Assembly: GCF_001007935.1 (NCBI RefSeq)
Contig: NZ_CP011451.1
Coordinates: 558,001-622,000, forward strand
Length of the DNA stretch: 64,000 nt
Origin: Nitrosomonas communis
GTDB taxonomy: Bacteria > Pseudomonadota > Gammaproteobacteria > Burkholderiales > Nitrosomonadaceae
Direction of reading: 5' to 3'
Shown piece after piece: positions 46,564 through 59,202 of the stretch; within the stretch, counting starts at the first letter, position 1; every line of letters begins with the position of its first letter. The translations under genes and the position numbers were made by a program. The notes below the pieces were generated by a model. That model saw only the letters and a list, made by a program, of their open reading frames with translations, was not told the origin of the DNA and searched no databases.

Positions 46564-47130
46564 ATGCCTCTAAAGCTCCATATCATTATTTGCAGCACCC
46601 GACCAAGTCGGGTTGGACCTTATGTTGCCAAGTGGTTTCATGAAATCGCAGTGCAACATGGTGAATTTGAAGCTGTACTGATCGATCTTGCCGAATTCAA
46701 TTTGCCAGTATACGATGAACCAGAGCACCCTGTTCATCAGCGATACCAGCATGAGCATACCAAAAATTGGGCTGCCAGCGTCAATGCGGCAGATGCTTAT
46801 GTGTTCATTACTCCGGAATATAATTACGGCCCCCCACCCTCTCTGTTGAATGCACTCAATTATGTCTATAAAGAATGGAATTATAAACCCGCCGGATTTG
46901 TCAGTTATGGCGGAGTTTCTGGTGGACTCAGAGCTGCTCTGATAGAAAAGCTTACCTTGACCACATTAAAAATAATGCCAATAGTGGAAGCAGTAACCGT
47001 TCAGAATGTTTCCACACACATCGATGAAAATAAGCACTTTATACCGAATGATCACCATATAAGCTCGGGAATATCCCTGCTTAATGAACTGTACAAGTGG
47101 GCACAAGCACTCAAAATGATGAGGCAATAG
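46564..47130 (+). CDS. NAD(P)H-dependent FMN reductase family protein
   Basis: 188 residues with a flavodoxin-like fold: IICSTRPSRVGPYVAKWF (phosphate-binding loop), ITPEYNYGPPPSLLNALNYV and FVSYGGVSGG. Members reduce FMN or quinones/azo dyes using NAD(P)H, usually as dimers or tetramers in the cytoplasm. AAGGAAAACTC precedes the ATG. Confidence 0.92.
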   Translation: MPLKLHIIICSTRPSRVGPYVAKWFHEIAVQHGEFEAVLIDLAEFNLPVYDEPEHPVHQRYQHEHTKNWAASVNAADAYVFITPEYNYGPPPSLLNALNYVYKEWNYKPAGFVSYGGVSGGLRAALIEKLTLTTLKIMPIVEAVTVQNVSTHIDENKHFIPNDHHISSGISLLNELYKWAQALKMMRQ

Positions 47131-47282
47131 CTTTATTTTGCTATGCTGGTAGAGGGATCAAAGGTACTTATAGCTAGCTGCAGTGCTGCTGATCAGGTGA
47201 AATAATTTTATCGGTACCTTCTCAGTATGTTTAAATCACACACTGCAAACCATTTTAATTTAAGCATAAAGGTTGATACTCC

Positions 47283-47894
47283 ATGAATTTTCCCGATTTT
47301 TATGAGCAGGCACCTGTCGTCCAAACCCGTGATCCATTTGCAGCCACGTTAGGGGCTGCGCAAGGTGGTTTACTGGATTACCATTATGTCGATGCAGTAC
47401 GTCTCGCCGGCCATTCATGTCCTACTGTCGCTGGCGCATATCTCATCGGGCGAGCTGCCTTGCGTGCGCTTTATCCGGATGAACCTGCTGAGCGTGGTTC
47501 AATTGCTGTCCATATGCCCGCACCAGAAAATGAAGGCACCACAGGTGTGATGGCGCAAGTATTGACATTATTAACTGGCGCAGCTGCCGATAATGGTTTC
47601 CATGGGATTCAAGGGCGCTTCAGAAGGACGGGATTACTGAGTTTTGCAGACGAGCGGGAAGGAGAAGCTATCCTCTTCAAACGTCTTGATACCGGAGCAG
47701 GTGTGGCAGTGGAGCTCGATGTTTCTTTGGTACCAGGTGATCCGGCACAAAGTGGACGCTTGGCGGCTATCCTGCAAAACCGCGCTGATGATACGATACG
47801 CAGTACTTTTGCAGAGGCATGGCAGGCGCATGTACGCCGATTATTACTGGAATTTGCGGATGACCCGCGTGTAATACGTGTCATTCCCTTGTAA
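47283..47894 (+). CDS. FmdE-like conserved hypothetical protein
   Basis: 203 residues with AGHSCPTVAGAYLIGRAALR, similar to the HGHxCPG core of FmdE-type proteins, HMPAPENEGTTG and GRFRRTGLLSF. His and Cys in GHSCP could bind metal. The function in bacteria is not established; the family was named after a gene next to methanogen formylmethanofuran dehydrogenase. The gene is GC-richer than its neighbours. It lies behind the flavin reductase on the same strand with 150 bp between. Confidence 0.55.
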   Translation: MNFPDFYEQAPVVQTRDPFAATLGAAQGGLLDYHYVDAVRLAGHSCPTVAGAYLIGRAALRALYPDEPAERGSIAVHMPAPENEGTTGVMAQVLTLLTGAAADNGFHGIQGRFRRTGLLSFADEREGEAILFKRLDTGAGVAVELDVSLVPGDPAQSGRLAAILQNRADDTIRSTFAEAWQAHVRRLLLEFADDPRVIRVIPL

Positions 47895-47916
47895 TCCTGT
47901 TAACCCGGCTAATATC

Positions 47917-48107
47917 GTTAGCCCGCTTAAGGCGCAATAACCATCAGGCATTGCGCCGTATGTGCTACCTTACCATCTGGTGCAATGCGTTACACTTATT
48001 GCACCCCTGCCAGCTAAATCAAACATAACTTTGTCGGTTCTTCTTGCCGTATGATTGATACTGTCTGCAGTTCGCCTTCGCGTCATGTTTGATTTAGAAA
48101 TGGAATA
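47917..48107. repeat. composite repeat B+A
   Basis: Repeat B (47917-48012) has two hairpins, GGCGCAAT...ATTGCGCC and GGTGCAAT...ATTGCACC. It is followed directly by a repeat A copy lacking its left end and ending tttgatttagaaatggaata. Same B-A joint as at 26213 and 56266. Confidence 0.75.
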
Positions 48108-48112
48108 ACTCG

Positions 48113-49348
48113 TTAAGGGCTTCTTATCCACTTTTGTACGACTATACTCCCAATCATATCTCCTTCAACATTGACCATCGTGCGAAACGCATCTAATAAC
48201 CGGTCGATAGGAAGTAAAATAGCGACTGCTTCAGCGGGTAAACCTACTGACTGAAGCACCATCACCATGGTCACCATGCCAGCGCTTGGAATGCCAGGTG
48301 CCCCAATTGAAGCTAGCATAGCAGTAAAAAAGACAATAAGTTGTTGGGTGATATCAAGCTCGATTCCCACCAGATTGGCGATGAATAAAGCGGCTATCGC
48401 TTCATACAACGCGGTGCCATCCATATTGATAGTCGTTCCCAATGGAACGACAAAACCTGCCACATCGGATTTAACATGTAAATGCTGCTCCACACAACGC
48501 ATCGTTATAGGCATAGTGGCTGCACTGGAACTGGTTGCAAAAGCAGTAATCAATGCTTCGCGGGCGCCCTTCCAGAATTTAAAAGGGGTTATGCCGGTCG
48601 TTAAATAAAGTATAAGCGGTAAAATGACTACACCATGGAATAATGTTGTCCCGATAACAATAACAATAAACTTAATCAGTGTAGTAAGCAGAGCAATATC
48701 CTGAGAAACGATCAATTGCAGTAGCAATGCCATAATACCGAGCGGAGCAAGACGCATGATCCAACTCACCAGCATCAGGATCAGTTCCAGAAATTCTTTC
48801 ATCAAAATGAGAATATTATGGTAGCGTTCCCCGCCTACCACCATAGCAATTCCAAGCAGCAATGCAAATATGACGATAGCCAGAATATGACCTTCAGCCA
48901 GCGCTGTGATTGGATTCAAAAAAAGCGAGTGAAGAAAGTGAGCAAAAAATTCGCCTAAAGACATTTGCTTAACGTCGATGTCTTGCATGGCATCTTTAAA
49001 CATCTCAATCTCAAGCCCTTCACCTGGTCGAAAGAGGTTGGCTACGGTCAGACCAAGTATCACTGCCAAAGCCATAGTGGTTGCAAAAAAGACAAGCGTG
49101 ATTTGCCATACCCGGTTTATTTGGTGATGTGCGCGTAAATTCGCAACACCGACCACAATGGAAGTAAACACCAGTGGGACAAGTATCATTTTCAACAAAT
49201 CAATGAATAAAGTACTTATCAAACTGGCAATATACAAACCATTTTGAGAAATAGGCGAATCCAGACCGACCATGACAAATCCCAAACCCAGCAGAATTCC
49301 ACCTATTACCCCTAGCAGGATTTGCATATTGAGAGATATTTTTATCAT
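48113..49348 (-). CDS. dicarboxylate/amino acid:cation symporter
   Basis: 411 residues from ATG 49348 with GGAGTTGTT in front; the longer frame (to 49453) runs into repeat D and is not coding. DAACS family (GltP/DctA-like): eight helices and two re-entrant loops with TAFATSSSAATMPITMR (serine-rich hairpin 1), NMDGTALYEAIAALFIAN (the NMDGT motif) and the IPSAGMVTMVMVLQS region (hairpin 2). It takes up glutamate, aspartate or C4-dicarboxylates with Na+ or H+. It could supply organic carbon or amino acids. Confidence 0.95.
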   Translation of the reverse strand: MIKISLNMQILLGVIGGILLGLGFVMVGLDSPISQNGLYIASLISTLFIDLLKMILVPLVFTSIVVGVANLRAHHQINRVWQITLVFFATTMALAVILGLTVANLFRPGEGLEIEMFKDAMQDIDVKQMSLGEFFAHFLHSLFLNPITALAEGHILAIVIFALLLGIAMVVGGERYHNILILMKEFLELILMLVSWIMRLAPLGIMALLLQLIVSQDIALLTTLIKFIVIVIGTTLFHGVVILPLILYLTTGITPFKFWKGAREALITAFATSSSAATMPITMRCVEQHLHVKSDVAGFVVPLGTTINMDGTALYEAIAALFIANLVGIELDITQQLIVFFTAMLASIGAPGIPSAGMVTMVMVLQSVGLPAEAVAILLPIDRLLDAFRTMVNVEGDMIGSIVVQKWIRSP

Positions 49349-49385
49349 AACAACTCCAGATTTATCAACAGATGCGCTATGAGTA

Positions 49386-49543
49386 AAGGGCACCTCTAAA
49401 AATTTATATTTGCGAGCATCCGCTTTGCGAATTGCCAATACTTCATTGTTCACAAAGAATGACGCGAAGGCGAGCCGCAGATAGTCTCAATCCTACGGCA
49501 GGGTAAAGCCGGCAATGTCAGGTTTGATTTAGAAATGGAATAA
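49386..49543. repeat. repeat D fragment joined to truncated repeat A
   Basis: gggcacctctaaaaatttat and gcgagcatccgctttgcg are repeat D (to about 49457). They pass directly into gaatgacgcgaaggcgagcc of repeat A, which ends gatttagaaatggaat. Each element has lost the end facing the other, so one inserted into, or recombined with, the other. Confidence 0.65.
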
Positions 49544-49558
49544 GATTGAACTTCAATC

Positions 49559-49975
49559 TCAGTTTTCTACTTTTACAATGCGTGTCCCGGCGAGCCGATC
49601 ATGTAGAAACTGGCGGTCACGATCGAATAATGCCCATATAATTCCGAAACCAAAAAATGTAATGCCAATTACGGCAAAGAGGTAGCGGGTAATAGCTTGC
49701 CGAGTACTGAGCTTATTACCATTAACGGTGACCACACGCATTTTCCAGGTTTGCATGGCCAAAGTCTGCCCACCATGCGTCCAGAACCAGATAAAATAAA
49801 TGCCAGCAACAGAAAGCAGATAAAACTGAAAGAGCGGCTTGAAATAGATTGCGGTAGGATCACGAAACACAAAATGAAAAATAAAACTGGCAATAAACCA
49901 GACTCCAAGCAGCAACAGAAATTCGTACAGCATACATAACGTGCGCCGCCAAAATCGAGGAATTGAGATCGTCAT
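49559..49975 (-). CDS. RDD-family membrane protein
   Basis: About 138 residues from ATG 49975 (the frame stays open to 50065). PRFWRRTLCMLYEFLLLLGV is the RDD-type start with Arg and an acid in the helix. Two further helices (FYLLSVAGIYFIWFW, YLFAVIGITFFGFGIIWALF) and the end DRDRQFLHDRLAGTRIV follow. Small inner-membrane proteins of unknown transport or scaffold role. No clear ribosome-binding site, so the start is tentative. Confidence 0.85.
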   Translation of the reverse strand: MTISIPRFWRRTLCMLYEFLLLLGVWFIASFIFHFVFRDPTAIYFKPLFQFYLLSVAGIYFIWFWTHGGQTLAMQTWKMRVVTVNGNKLSTRQAITRYLFAVIGITFFGFGIIWALFDRDRQFLHDRLAGTRIVKVEN

Positions 49976-50146
49976 GGAATTTTTTTTAGGCCATTGGTTA
50001 TAATTAATGACCAGATTAGCCAAGTTAGTGAAAATGTCTTCTTTAAGAGTAGTATTGTAAAGCATTTCAAGAGATTATTTCTATTTTCCCTTAAAAACCA
50101 GATTGTTCACCCTTTTTAACTAATATGAATTTCTTAATTAAAGTTA

Positions 50147-50168
50147 ATAATGATTGATAACCATTATC
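50147..50168 (+). promoter_or_regulatory. Fur-box-like operator upstream of tonB-exbB-exbD
   Basis: The sequence aataatgattgataaccatt (50147-50166) continuing atc resembles the 19-bp Fur consensus (gataatgataatcattatc) in most positions. It lies about 165-185 bp before the tonB start at 50333, as expected for iron-repressed TonB systems. Confidence 0.6.
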
Positions 50169-50332
50169 GTTTGCGTTATTATTCAACGTTAAAATAGGTA
50201 ATATTATTATCATAACTTAACTTAAAGTTGTTCCGGATACGATAAGTTATCTAAGTAAATGTTCTGTTCCCTAAGCAAGAATTGTTTTAATTAGCTAATA
50301 TATTTCTTTTCTTGAAGGGCATTAATTATTAT

Positions 50333-51064
50333 ATGGCCCATACTAAGCGCGATTCGGCCCCCTCCTCTATCTCTTTTATCGGTCTCTTATTTGTACTCTT
50401 GGTACATGCCGCCCTGATTTATGGCATGTGGCATTACCGCTTGCCATCTACCAATACGCAAACAGTTACCTTATTTGCTGAACTGATTGCACCACCACAA
50501 CCTAAAATTGAAGCACCAGAGCTTCCTAAAGCTGATGTAAAAGCAGAACATATCCCTCCCCCTCCGGAAAAACCTAAAGTGGTTAAAAAAGCACAACCTA
50601 AACAACGCCAATTAGCTTCTGCTGCACCTGCCTTACCTGAGGAGAAAGTGGTCGATTCCCCTTCCCCGCCTACACCTGAGCCAGAGCCTGTGCACGAGGA
50701 ATCTGAATCGACACAAAAGCAAGAAGCAAAGGCTGTACCAGCTGCTCGTCCCGAGCAAATGCAAACTGGTCCCGTAACGCTTACCTCCGAGTTATCGGTA
50801 TCTTGTCCGGAATTGAGTGCACCGGATTATCCTACTCTTTCACGTCGCTTGGGTGAGGAAGGAAAACTCATGCTACAAGTTGAACTTGATGAATCAGGCC
50901 GCATCAGCAATACCCGTATCGTCAATAGTAGCGGTTATTCCCGACTTGATAATGCCGCACTCGCTGCGGTTAAGAGCTGGCGCTGTAAACCTGCGGTGCG
51001 TGATGGCAAACCCGTACGGGCTATCGCATTGCAACCTTTTAATTTTGTCATCCAAGGAAACTAA
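50333..51064 (+). CDS. tonB: TonB, energy transducer
   Basis: 243 residues from ATG 50333 (a TTG 21 bases upstream is in frame). One N-terminal transmembrane helix (ISFIGLLFVLLVHAALIYGM) with the signal-anchor histidine; a long Pro-, Glu- and Lys-rich periplasmic linker (about 55-150, with many PP and KP pairs); and a C-terminal TonB domain (about 165-243) with YPTLSRRLGEEGKLMLQVEL, SGYSRLDNAALAAVKSWR and FNFVIQGN. It couples the proton gradient, via ExbB/ExbD, to outer-membrane siderophore or haem receptors. It is first in a three-gene operon. Confidence 0.95.
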   Translation: MAHTKRDSAPSSISFIGLLFVLLVHAALIYGMWHYRLPSTNTQTVTLFAELIAPPQPKIEAPELPKADVKAEHIPPPPEKPKVVKKAQPKQRQLASAAPALPEEKVVDSPSPPTPEPEPVHEESESTQKQEAKAVPAARPEQMQTGPVTLTSELSVSCPELSAPDYPTLSRRLGEEGKLMLQVELDESGRISNTRIVNSSGYSRLDNAALAAVKSWRCKPAVRDGKPVRAIALQPFNFVIQGN

Positions 51065-51068
51065 TGTA

Positions 51069-51842
51069 ATGGAAGAAAATCTTGGTTTTTCTCATTTTCT
51101 AGCTCAGATAGACCATGTAGGAATGGTGGTATTCATTTTATTGCTTCTGCTTTCAATAGCAAGCTGGTATTTGATTATCACAAAAAGCATCAGTAATTTT
51201 ATCGCCTCTCGAAGGGCCAATGCTTTTCTCAATCATTTCTGGGAAGTTGACTCTCTACAAGAATTAAAAATAGAAATGAAAGGTTCTTCTACAGATAATG
51301 CGTTTGCCCATCTGGCTAAATTAGCCGTAGATGTGACGACTGATTCACAGAAGCATGGCCTGGAAAAACTTGCAGCAGCAGGAGGAGTAAGCGAACTGTT
51401 AACTCGCACACTGCGCAATGGTATTGATCAAGAGGCTACTCGCATTGGAAATGGACTCACCATTATCGCATCGGCGGGTTCTGTCGCTCCCTATATTGGA
51501 CTATTTGGTACTGTCTGGGGCATTTATCATGCGCTCATTCAAATCGGCCTTACTGGACAAGGAACATTAGATAAAGTAGCTGGACCAGTTGGGGAGGCGC
51601 TCATTATGACCGCTTTAGGATTGGCTGTTGCCATTCCAGCCGTATTAGCCTATAACGCTTTTATTAGACGAAACAGAATATGGATGGCGCGGCTGGATAC
51701 ATTTGCACATGATTTATTTACCATTGTTACAGTGGGCAATAAAAGCGGAGATAGCACCGCCAAGGCAGCAGCGGAACAAAACCACAACCCTCAGTTTACC
51801 CCAACTGCGGCAACTACTTCAGCGTTTGAAGGGAGGCAATAA
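51069..51842 (+). CDS. exbB: ExbB, MotA/TolQ/ExbB proton-channel protein
   Basis: 257 residues from ATG 51069, four bases behind tonB; a longer in-frame extension upstream lies in tonB and is not used. Three transmembrane helices with the GxxPYIGLFGTVWGIYHAL family signature in the middle and EALIMTALGLAVAIPAVLAYN after it. It forms the pentameric channel around ExbD. An Asn/Gln/Thr-rich tail follows. Confidence 0.95.
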   Translation: MEENLGFSHFLAQIDHVGMVVFILLLLLSIASWYLIITKSISNFIASRRANAFLNHFWEVDSLQELKIEMKGSSTDNAFAHLAKLAVDVTTDSQKHGLEKLAAAGGVSELLTRTLRNGIDQEATRIGNGLTIIASAGSVAPYIGLFGTVWGIYHALIQIGLTGQGTLDKVAGPVGEALIMTALGLAVAIPAVLAYNAFIRRNRIWMARLDTFAHDLFTIVTVGNKSGDSTAKAAAEQNHNPQFTPTAATTSAFEGRQ

Positions 51843-52261
51843 TGGCTTTTGGCAGCTCAGATCGCTATCAGGAACAGACAACCATGTCTGAAATTAATGT
51901 AGTACCCTTAGTGGACATCATGCTTGTGCTATTGATCATTTTTATAATTACGGCGCCATTACTCACGCATTCCGTAAAAATTGATTTGCCAAAAGCTTCC
52001 AGCCACCCCAACACGACTAAGCCAGAACACATTGACTTCGCCATTCGAGCTGAAGGCACTTTTTTTTGGAATGGTGAGCCAGTCACGCTTGAGCAACTGG
52101 CGCCCCGTTTCACTCAATCAGCAGAAAATTCTCCTAATACTGAGCTCCATATTCGTGCCGATAAAAATACCCATTATGAACATGTGGCGCGCATCATGAG
52201 TATGGCCGCAAAAGCTGGATTAACAAAAATTGGCTTTGTTACGGATCCAACTCTCGAATGA
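51842..52261 (+). CDS. exbD: ExbD, biopolymer transport protein
   Basis: 139 residues; the ATG overlaps the exbB stop by one base (TAATG), indicating coupled translation. One N-terminal transmembrane helix with the proton-carrying Asp in VPLVDIMLVLLIIFIITAPL, and a periplasmic domain containing LHIRADKNTHYEHVARIMSM and GLTKIGFVTDP. Completes the TonB-ExbB-ExbD complex. Confidence 0.96.
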   Translation: MAFGSSDRYQEQTTMSEINVVPLVDIMLVLLIIFIITAPLLTHSVKIDLPKASSHPNTTKPEHIDFAIRAEGTFFWNGEPVTLEQLAPRFTQSAENSPNTELHIRADKNTHYEHVARIMSMAAKAGLTKIGFVTDPTLE

Positions 52262-52415
52262 AGAACGATTTCAGCTCAAATTGTAACAATATCCGTATTG
52301 TTGATACGCCTACTGCCAGCTGGTATGAAACAGCTGCTGAGTAAACTCCTACCCAAGGCTGCCTCAGAAATTTCTGTTGATTTGAATATAGCTCTCTACC
52401 GCTCTGTAGCTGTAT

Positions 52416-52533
52416 AATTTCATTTCCAATCAAAACTGACGCGAAGGCAAGCCGCAGACAGTATCAATAATGCGGCAAGGCAAAGAAGACCAAGTCAGGC
52501 CGACAAACGCAGTTTTGAGTTAGAAATGGAATT
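52416..52533. repeat. repeat A copy
   Basis: tttcatttccaatcaaaactg at the left and gagttagaaatggaatt at the right, with an insertion near agaccaagtcaggccgac. The gap 52262-52789 otherwise shows only the putative pyrG promoter region. Confidence 0.7.
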
Positions 52534-52774
52534 ACAATATTTCTGCTTCATCAAGCCATTTATGCAATAGTATTCATCATGTTGGTAGAAATACCCTTTT
52601 ACACACCTATTTTTTGTCAATCCCCAAACAATTTACTTTCATGTCAGATGATAAATCCTAATCTATATGCTTCCAATTAGTTCGATTTTACAGAAATCCA
52701 GAATAGCTCTGAGTAATTGCTTTAAAACAGTTAATAGAAGTTGTAGCCTATGGTTTCCATTACATCCTTTTTGA

Positions 52775-54469
<1,695 letters not shown>

Positions 54470-54597
54470 ATCGTTGTAATGTGCTTTATATATTCCTGTT
54501 TATTGAATTTATCTACCCAATCTCTCGCAAACAATCCAATGCCAAAAAATGATTGGTTTGTTTAGCCACTAATAATTTAACAATAATATTTAAGTGA

Positions 54598-55901
<1,304 letters not shown>

Positions 55902-55902
<1 letters not shown>

Positions 55903-56207
55903 TGAAGAAACTGGCTGTTACGTTTATTGTATTGATTATTCTGGCGCAATACCCCTTGTGGTATGGCAAAGGGAGTTGGCTAAACGTCTATGAAATAGAC
56001 CAGCAACTGGCTAGCCAGCGTCAAACTAATCAGAAATTACAAAATCGTAATACCGTTCTGGAAGCAGAAGTTAATAATCTTAAGGAAGGGCTCGATGCCA
56101 TTGAAGAACTCGCCCGCAATGAATTGGGAATGATACGCGCAGATGAGGTTTTTTTTCAGATCATGGAGAGCAATGAAGAAAATAATACGCGAATAGGAAG
56201 ACAATAG
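55902..56207 (+). CDS. ftsB: FtsB-like cell division protein
   Basis: 101 residues: a short cytoplasmic start, one transmembrane helix (about 4-20), then a periplasmic coiled coil (LASQRQTNQKLQNRNTVLEA...) and the conserved end EELARNELGMIRADEVFFQI. FtsB joins FtsL and FtsQ in the divisome. The eno-ftsB order and one-base overlap are characteristic. It is preceded by no ribosome-binding site of its own. Confidence 0.92.
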
Positions 56208-56265
56208 AATGTAATGATTGGGATTATGCTTGGTTCCTTAAGAATAATAATCCCATTATGTTGTC

Positions 56266-56405
56266 GTAACCCGCGTAAGGCGCAATAACCAGCGGGGTAT
56301 TGCACCGTATGTGCCACCTCACCATCTGGTGCAATGCGTTACACTTATTGCACCCTACCAGCTAAATCAAACATAGCTTTGTCGGCTCTTCTTGCCGTAT
56401 TATTT
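56266..56405. repeat. composite repeat B plus truncated A
   Basis: Repeat B with its hairpins (56266-56358) followed by the first 47 bp of repeat A (aaatcaaacatagctttgtcgg), then truncated beside repeat C. Confidence 0.65.
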
Positions 56406-56410
56406 TTATT

Positions 56411-56552
56411 TATAGCCTGACCAGTTTAAGAATGATCCAGAATGGATAGGATTTAAAGAGCATATCGACGGTTTAGTTGTTTATCCAGTGCTTTGGACAG
56501 CGCCTATTCATATTCGATAGGACAATGAGCTTTCTTAACTGGTCAAGCTATA
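56411..56552. repeat. repeat C, intact copy
   Basis: 142 bp bounded by inverted repeats tatagcctgaccagtttaag and, in complement from the right, tatagcttgaccagttaaga. No coding frame. The copies at 26150-26419 and the lone end at 32932 belong to the same family. The element lies between convergent ftsB and sdhA. Confidence 0.65.
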
Positions 56553-56568
56553 AACTATTAGATTATGG

Positions 56569-58332
56569 TTAATAAGTTCTTGCCTTAGGCGGAAATGAGC
56601 TTACGGTCAAAGGTTTCAGCCGAACAGGTTTATAGTCAATACGACGATCTTCCTTGAAAAATAAAGTATGCTTAAGCCATTTGTCATCATTCCGCTCAGG
56701 AAAATCATTCCTGGCATGTGCACCACGACTTTCTCGACGAGCTTCAGCTGATACCATGGTTGCCGTTGCGACTTCAATCAGATTATCGAGTTCTAATGCT
56801 TCAACCCGAGCAGTATTAAATACTCTACTTCTATCCTGAATTTCCGTTTGCGCAACACGTTGAGCAACTTCACTGATTTCTTCGACCCCTTCCTTCAGCA
56901 TGTTAGCAAAGCGAAATACACCACAATATTTCTGCATGGTTTTTCTTAATGCTTCCCCCACTTGGGCCACACTTTCTCCATCTTTCTGGTTATCCAAACG
57001 TGCCAATCTTGCAAGTGAGGTATCAGCGATGTCAGCAGGAAGTTGCTTATGGTGGGAATTCCGCTTCAAATCTTCAATAATCTGATTACCTGCTGATCGC
57101 CCAAAGACGATAAGGTCCAGTAACGAATTCGTACCCAAACGATTTGCGCCATGGACAGAAACGCAAGCGCACTCCCCTACTGCATAAAAGCCTGGCACAA
57201 CTTCTTCGGGCCCTGTCTTATATGGCGCTACGACTTGGCCATGCAGATTGGTAGGAATCCCACCCATCATATAATGAGCCGTTGGCACAACAGGGATAGG
57301 TTGTTCAATGGGATCGATGTGCGCAAACTTAATTGCGATTTCACGTATTCCCGGTAAGCGTGATTTGATGACCTCAGCGCCAAGATGATCCAGCTTCAGT
57401 AAAAGGTGATCAGCATGAGGGCCATAACCTCGCCCCTCTTTTATTTCCGTCGTCAATGCCCGTGATACCACATCGCGACTCGCCAGATCCTTAGCATGTG
57501 GGGCATAACGTTCCATGAAACGCTCACCATCCTTATTGATCAGATACCCCCCTTCTCCCCGCACAGCTTCACTGATCAGTACGCCCACACCATACACACC
57601 AGTTGGGTGAAATTGCCAGAATTCCATATCTTGCAGCGGGATACCAACACGCGCAGCCATACCGAGGCCATCTCCCGTATTGATAAAGGCATTGGTACTG
57701 GCATGAAAGATGCGACCGGCTCCACCTGTGGCAAATAATGTCGCTCTCGCTTGCAGAATCATGACATCACCCGTTTCCATTTCCAGCGCAGTAACACCCA
57801 GCACATCGCCTTGTTGATCCCGAATAAGGTCTAATGCCATCCACTCTACAAAAAACTGAGTATTTGCACTCACATTACGTTGATAAAGTGTATGCAACAT
57901 AGCATGACCTGTACGATCAGCCGCTGCGCAGGATCGTGTAGCCTGCGTATCACCAAAATTCCGAGAATGCCCTCCAAAGGGACGTTGATAAATTTTGCCA
58001 TTCTCCAGCCGATCAAATGGCATGCCATAGTGTTCGAGCTCGTAAACAACCTCGGGAGCCTGCCGGCACATGAATTCAATTGCATCCTGATCACCAAGAT
58101 AATCAGATCCTTTCACCGTATCATACATATGCCAATGCCAATTATCCTCGGTGACATTCCCCAGAGAGGCAGCAATACCACCTTGTGCAGCAACGGTATG
58201 AGAACGGGTGGGGAACACTTTAGACAGTACGGCTACTTTCAGGCCGGCCTCCGATAATTGTAGTGCAGCGCGCATCCCCGCCCCACCTGCACCCACAATG
58301 ACGACATCAAATTTTCGTTTAGGGATATTCAC
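56569..58332 (-). CDS. sdhA: SdhA, succinate dehydrogenase flavoprotein
   Basis: 587 residues from GTG 58332, which follows the sdhD stop by one base. FAD site: [20 protein letters not shown], then the covalent-FAD His block [10 protein letters not shown], the active-site HPTGVYGVG, the Arg/His of [10 protein letters not shown] and [15 protein letters not shown], and the C-terminal KHTLFF. It oxidises succinate to fumarate in the TCA cycle and complex II. The iron-sulfur subunit gene sdhB, usually next, is not in the window. Confidence 0.97.
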   Translation of the reverse strand: MNIPKRKFDVVIVGAGGAGMRAALQLSEAGLKVAVLSKVFPTRSHTVAAQGGIAASLGNVTEDNWHWHMYDTVKGSDYLGDQDAIEFMCRQAPEVVYELEHYGMPFDRLENGKIYQRPFGGHSRNFGDTQATRSCAAADRTGHAMLHTLYQRNVSANTQFFVEWMALDLIRDQQGDVLGVTALEMETGDVMILQARATLFATGGAGRIFHASTNAFINTGDGLGMAARVGIPLQDMEFWQFHPTGVYGVGVLISEAVRGEGGYLINKDGERFMERYAPHAKDLASRDVVSRALTTEIKEGRGYGPHADHLLLKLDHLGAEVIKSRLPGIREIAIKFAHIDPIEQPIPVVPTAHYMMGGIPTNLHGQVVAPYKTGPEEVVPGFYAVGECACVSVHGANRLGTNSLLDLIVFGRSAGNQIIEDLKRNSHHKQLPADIADTSLARLARLDNQKDGESVAQVGEALRKTMQKYCGVFRFANMLKEGVEEISEVAQRVAQTEIQDRSRVFNTARVEALELDNLIEVATATMVSAEARRESRGAHARNDFPERNDDKWLKHTLFFKEDRRIDYKPVRLKPLTVSSFPPKARTY

Positions 58333-58333
58333 G

Positions 58334-58687
58334 TTAACCCCACAGAATTTCAGCAAACCAGATGAGATATAAAAACAAGGAAATGATGACGACAATATAC
58401 ATCGTCAGACGAATACCTGTGGCGTGCACATAATCCATCAAGACATTACGTATCCCTACCCAGGCATGCCAACAAAGGCTGATAAAAAATAAAAAAGAAA
58501 CTATTCTTATCCATTGATTGGTAAATAGCGATTTCAGCGCCGCATAATCAGAAATGGGATAGAAGCCGAACAGAAAAGCCAATAGCAGCACATAAACCAC
58601 CATCACCACGGCTGTAATACGCTGAATTAACCAATCCCGTAAACCATAATGAGCACCTGTTATCACACGATTTAGATTCTTTACCAT
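58334..58687 (-). CDS. sdhD: SdhD, succinate dehydrogenase membrane anchor
   Basis: 117 residues, three transmembrane helices. The haem-ligand region is [19 protein letters not shown] (His-x-x-x-Gly-x-x-Asn-Val-x-Met-Asp-Tyr). The start overlaps the sdhC stop by 7 bases (ATGGTAA). Anchors SdhAB and forms the quinone site with SdhC. Confidence 0.94.
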   Translation of the reverse strand: MVKNLNRVITGAHYGLRDWLIQRITAVVMVVYVLLLAFLFGFYPISDYAALKSLFTNQWIRIVSFLFFISLCWHAWVGIRNVLMDYVHATGIRLTMYIVVIISLFLYLIWFAEILWG

Positions 58688-59070
58688 AAGAGAGCTCCGA
58701 CCAGTGCTGTCAGGACAAAACCCATTATCAATACAATTTTACTATTCAAACGTGCTTGCTGCAGGGAAGTACCATAATGTAAATCAAGCGCCAGATAACG
58801 CATACCGGCGCAAAAATGATGCATGAAAAACCATATTGGCAGTAACAAAGCCCCTTTCACCAATGGATTAGCCAATATCAGTTGTAACTGGGCAAAACCC
58901 TCGGGCGAACCTAATAGTTTTTGCAAGCTGCAAAGCAATAATGGAATACCAGGAAAAAATAATAATACCCCACTTATACGATGCAGGATGGAAACCTGCG
59001 CTGGCAAGGGCTGCTTAATCTTTAAGAGATTGAGATACTTTGGCCGCTTCCTTTGAAATTTTGCTTCCAT
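58681..59070 (-). CDS. sdhC: SdhC, succinate dehydrogenase cytochrome b subunit
   Basis: 129 residues: KYLNLLKIKQPLPAQVSILH then RISGVLLFFPGIPLLL, the typical SdhC opening with the SILHRISG motif, and the helix-2 haem region IWFFMHHFCAGMRYLALDLH. Three transmembrane helices. First gene of the sdhC-D-A cluster; its promoter should lie in 59071-59200. Confidence 0.95.
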   Translation of the reverse strand: MEAKFQRKRPKYLNLLKIKQPLPAQVSILHRISGVLLFFPGIPLLLCSLQKLLGSPEGFAQLQLILANPLVKGALLLPIWFFMHHFCAGMRYLALDLHYGTSLQQARLNSKIVLIMGFVLTALVGALLW

Positions 59071-59202
59071 AGAATGAGTGATGGACCCTATTATTTTTAG
59101 GTAATTGACAACACTAACCGATCTCTACTAAGCCTAGTTTAATCTGTTATCCCGTGTCATACAATGCCAAATCCTTATTTCATAATCTATTTGATGGCTA
59201 TC

